Assembly: GCA_020446285.1 (NCBI GenBank)
Contig: JAGREZ010000262.1
Location: 1-7,552 of the forward strand
Direction: 5' to 3'
From: Geminicoccaceae bacterium
GTDB lineage: Bacteria; Pseudomonadota; Alphaproteobacteria; Geminicoccales; Geminicoccaceae
Length of the DNA stretch: 7,552 nucleotides
The notes beneath the pieces are model-generated. The model was not told the DNA's origin and did no database searches. It worked only from the letters and a program-made list of their open reading frames with translations. The position numbers and the translations under genes were made by a program. Shown in pieces: positions 5,714 to 7,552 of the stretch. The first letter of the stretch is position 1, and each line of letters starts with the position of its first letter.

Positions 5714-6805
5714 TCAGTAGCCCCGCACCATCGCACGCGCATTCATCTGGCCATTGTCGGCATAGACCATGTAGCCGCCGACAAGATCGCGATAGGCAAT
5801 GAAGCTTTCGGTAATCTTCTTCACCAGCGGGTCGCTGTCCTCGCGCAGCTCGCCGATGACCTCGTCGGCGGCAGCCGCCATGGCCTTGACGACATCGTCA
5901 GGCAGTTTCCTGACCTGCACGCCCTGCTCGGCGACGAGCTGCTGCAATGCCTGGGCGTGTCTGGTCTCGTATTCCGTCAGGACCGGATTGTAGAGGCTTT
6001 CGCAGGCAAATGCGACGGCCTGCCTGAGATCGTCCGGCAGATCGTCATAGGCACTGGCATTGACCGCGCACTCTTCGGCGGAGGATGGCTCGCCGACACC
6101 AGGCCAGTAATAGTTTTTCGCAACCTGATAGAAGCCGAGGGCGCTGTCGGTCCAGGGACCGATGAACTCGCCCGCATCCAGCGCGCCGGACTGCAACGCC
6201 TGGAACATGTCACGACCGCCCATGGCCTGCACGGCCATGCCCAGTCTCGCACACATCTCCGAGGCAAGACCGGTGGTGCGGAACTTCAGGCCCTTGAGAT
6301 CGTCCACGGAATTGATTTCGTTTCTGAACCAGCCCTGCCATTGCGGCCCGCTATTGCCACAGAGAAACGGCTTGAGACCGAACTGGCCGTACATCTCGTC
6401 ATAGAGTTCCTGACCGCCGCCATGCGCCAGCCAGCCGAACTGCTCGTCCGCGCGAAGGCCGAAGGGCTGTGAACCGAAAAGGAGAATGCCCCTGGACTTG
6501 GAGCCCCAGTAGGCGGGCACGGCATGATAGAGATCGGCCGTGCCTTCCGAGACGGCGTCGAACACGCCATTGCCCGGAACGAGCTCACCCGCCGCATGCA
6601 GCTTCACTTCGATGCGTCCGCCGGAAAGCGTGGTGATGCGGTCGGCGAGCATCTGGGCGGCGACACCCGGACCCGGCAGATTCTTCGGCCAGGCGGTGAC
6701 CATGTTCCACATGCGCTTGTCCTGGGCGATCGCCGGTGCCGGAAACTGGCTCGCGGCCGTCGTGGCGGCTACCGCACCCGTGGTCATGAATGCGCGTCTC
6801 TTCAT
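5714..6805 (-). CDS. TRAP transporter periplasmic substrate-binding protein (DctP family, TakP-like)
   Basis: Exported solute-binding subunit of 363 residues that captures an organic acid and delivers it to the DctQ/DctM-type membrane pair. The N-terminus has a twin-arginine-like signal (KRRAFM, residues 2-7), a hydrophobic stretch, and a likely cleavage after AIA (27). The mature protein follows the pattern of the 2-oxoacid binder TakP of Rhodobacter sphaeroides: AGELVPG (72-78), AVSEGT, HGGGQELYDE (128-137), GN-SG-Q-GWFR-EIN (150-165), GLKFR (172-176), GRDMFQALQSGALDAGEF (197-214) and LGFYQVAKNYYWPG. By that comparison R176 would bind the substrate carboxylate, and Q155, E213 and F214 would sit where TakP coordinates Na+ and pyruvate; F214 replaces a Trp. 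The start at 6805 is fixed by AGGAGGAG seven bases upstream and by the signal peptide; the longer open frame runs into hutU. The gene begins 34 bases after the hutU stop, suggesting one transcript. The substrate is unproven: a monocarboxylate, 2-oxoacid or urocanate-like acid. Confidence 0.92.
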   Translation of the reverse strand: MKRRAFMTTGAVAATTAASQFPAPAIAQDKRMWNMVTAWPKNLPGPGVAAQMLADRITTLSGGRIEVKLHAAGELVPGNGVFDAVSEGTADLYHAVPAYWGSKSRGILLFGSQPFGLRADEQFGWLAHGGGQELYDEMYGQFGLKPFLCGNSGPQWQGWFRNEINSVDDLKGLKFRTTGLASEMCARLGMAVQAMGGRDMFQALQSGALDAGEFIGPWTDSALGFYQVAKNYYWPGVGEPSSAEECAVNASAYDDLPDDLRQAVAFACESLYNPVLTEYETRHAQALQQLVAEQGVQVRKLPDDVVKAMAAAADEVIGELREDSDPLVKKITESFIAYRDLVGGYMVYADNGQMNARAMVRGY

Positions 6806-6812
6806 CGTCGGT

Positions 6813-6820
6813 CTCCTCCT
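6813..6820 (-). promoter_or_regulatory. Strong ribosome-binding site of the TRAP binding-protein gene
   Basis: The minus strand reads AGGAGGAG (6820-6813), a near-perfect Shine-Dalgarno sequence, with seven bases to the ATG at 6805-6803. It decides that start against the in-frame ATG at 6991. It lies in the 34-base hutU-dctP gap and would give high output of the binding protein, which TRAP systems need in excess over the membrane subunits. Confidence 0.8.
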
Positions 6821-6839
6821 ACATTGACCAGAAGCTCGA

Positions 6840-7552
6840 TCACTCGCCGAGAATGCCGGGCAGCCGAAGCCCGTGCTCCCTCGCGCAATCCAGTGCAATA
6901 TCGTAACCGGCATCCGCGTGGCGCATGACACCCGTCGCCGGGTCGTTCCAGAGAACCCGCTCGATGCGCCTTGCCGCATCATCGCTGCCATCGCAGCAGA
7001 TCACCATCCCCGAATGCTGCGAGAAGCCCATGCCCACACCGCCGCCATGATGCAGCGACACCCATGTTGCACCGGATGCGCAGTTCAGCAGCGCGTTCAG
7101 GAGCGGCCAGTCGGAGACGGCATCGGACCCGTCCTTCATCGCCTCGGTCTCGCGATTGGGCGAGGCGACCGAGCCCGAATCGAGATGATCGCGGCCAATC
7201 ACGACGGGTGCGGACAATTCACCCGATCTGACCATCTCGTTGAAGGCAAGCCCGAGCCTGTGCCTGACACCGAGCCCCACCCAGCAGATCCGCGCCGGCA
7301 GGCCCTGAAAGGCGATGCGCTCGCGGGCCATGTCGAGCCAGTTGTGCAGGTGCGGATCGTCCACCAGTTCCTTCACCTTCGCATCGGTCCGGTAGATATC
7401 TTCCGGATCGCCCGAGAGCGCACACCAGCGAAACGGGCCGATGCCGCGACAGAAGAGTGGACGGATATAGGCCGGCACGAAGCCCGGAAATTCGAAAGCG
7501 TTCCTGAGGCCCATTTCAAGGGCCATCTGGCGGATATTGTTGCCGTAGTCGA
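6840..7552 (-). CDS. hutU: Urocanate hydratase (urocanase), C-terminal 236 residues; 5' end outside the window
   Basis: Cytoplasmic, NAD+-dependent enzyme of histidine breakdown that converts urocanate to 4-imidazolone-5-propanoate. The visible part covers roughly the last 40 percent of a protein of usually about 550 residues. It enters the window in frame at DYGNNIRQ, just before the ATG at 7526, which is internal. Urocanase signatures follow: [80 protein letters not shown] and [16 protein letters not shown]. The Cys before Asp-Gly (codon 6993-6995) matches the reactive Cys410 region of the Pseudomonas enzyme. One oddity is GLGVRHRLG, where the family usually has an acidic residue instead of Val (codon 7266-7268). 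The stop at 6840 is followed 34 bases later by the TRAP binding-protein gene, so the two are likely co-transcribed. Confidence 0.95.
   Translation of the reverse strand, partial: DYGNNIRQMALEMGLRNAFEFPGFVPAYIRPLFCRGIGPFRWCALSGDPEDIYRTDAKVKELVDDPHLHNWLDMARERIAFQGLPARICWVGLGVRHRLGLAFNEMVRSGELSAPVVIGRDHLDSGSVASPNRETEAMKDGSDAVSDWPLLNALLNCASGATWVSLHHGGGVGMGFSQHSGMVICCDGSDDAARRIERVLWNDPATGVMRHADAGYDIALDCAREHGLRLPGILGE

Noticed and set aside
5684..5716. Possible stop-codon read-through joining the binding protein to the DctQ-type subunit, since both are in the same frame across one TGA
   Set aside because: A fusion would join a periplasmic C-terminus to a cytoplasmic N-terminus, and a good ribosome-binding site lies between them. 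The shared frame is most likely chance.
5216..6472. A 418-codon plus-strand open frame opposite the DctQ-type and binding-protein genes
   Set aside because: It spans two real genes and their junction on the other strand, and its composition is that of antisense GC-rich sequence.
1..7552. CRISPR arrays, tRNA or rRNA genes, insertion-sequence ends, riboswitches
   Set aside because: No regularly spaced repeats, tRNA-like folds, transposase frames or known riboswitch cores were seen on either strand.

Overview
The window is high-GC, densely coded DNA in which every intact gene lies on the minus strand. The gene families (a 2-oxoacid-type TRAP transporter, a proteobacterial-type urocanate hydratase, a ribbon-helix-helix VapB with a PIN toxin, a CPA1 antiporter with a cyclic-nucleotide domain) and the codon use suggest an alphaproteobacterium. 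This is a judgement from protein style, not a database result.

Transcription runs right to left. The right end (7552 to 3639) is an operon-like series. It begins with the 3' part of urocanate hydratase (hutU, 5' end outside the window). After a 34-base gap come the periplasmic binding protein (DctP type, resembling the 2-oxoacid binder TakP), the small membrane subunit (DctQ type) and the large permease (DctM type) of a TRAP transporter. The tight spacing, and the 4-base stop/start overlap of the last two, imply co-transcription and coupled translation. The transporter is therefore probably tied to histidine/urocanate catabolism. Its substrate cannot be read from sequence; urocanate or a related imidazole acid is the attractive guess.

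The middle (about 3570 to 2890) is a compact vapBC toxin-antitoxin module. It has its own sigma70-like promoter, a perfect 12-base palindrome over the -10 box that probably serves as autoregulatory operator, a 4-base gene overlap, and a long-stem hairpin with a T-run behind the toxin. Next to it, on the opposite strand (about 2716-2892), is a remnant of a staphylococcal-nuclease-like (thermonuclease) gene that has lost its N-terminal half and its tail. This debris beside a toxin-antitoxin pair marks a patch that has been rearranged.

The left part (2603 to 126) encodes a large CPA1-type Na+/H+ (cation/proton) antiporter with a cytoplasmic tail ending in a cyclic-nucleotide-binding domain, the architecture best known from plant SOS1. 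A strong hairpin follows its stop codon. An imperfect 27-base dyad and a possible Shine-Dalgarno sequence at the window edge suggest that another leftward gene starts just outside.

Nothing here is clearly a new defence or mobile system. The most useful observations are the hutU-TRAP linkage, the probable CTG start of the DctQ subunit, the hidden nuclease remnant and the cNMP-domain antiporter.
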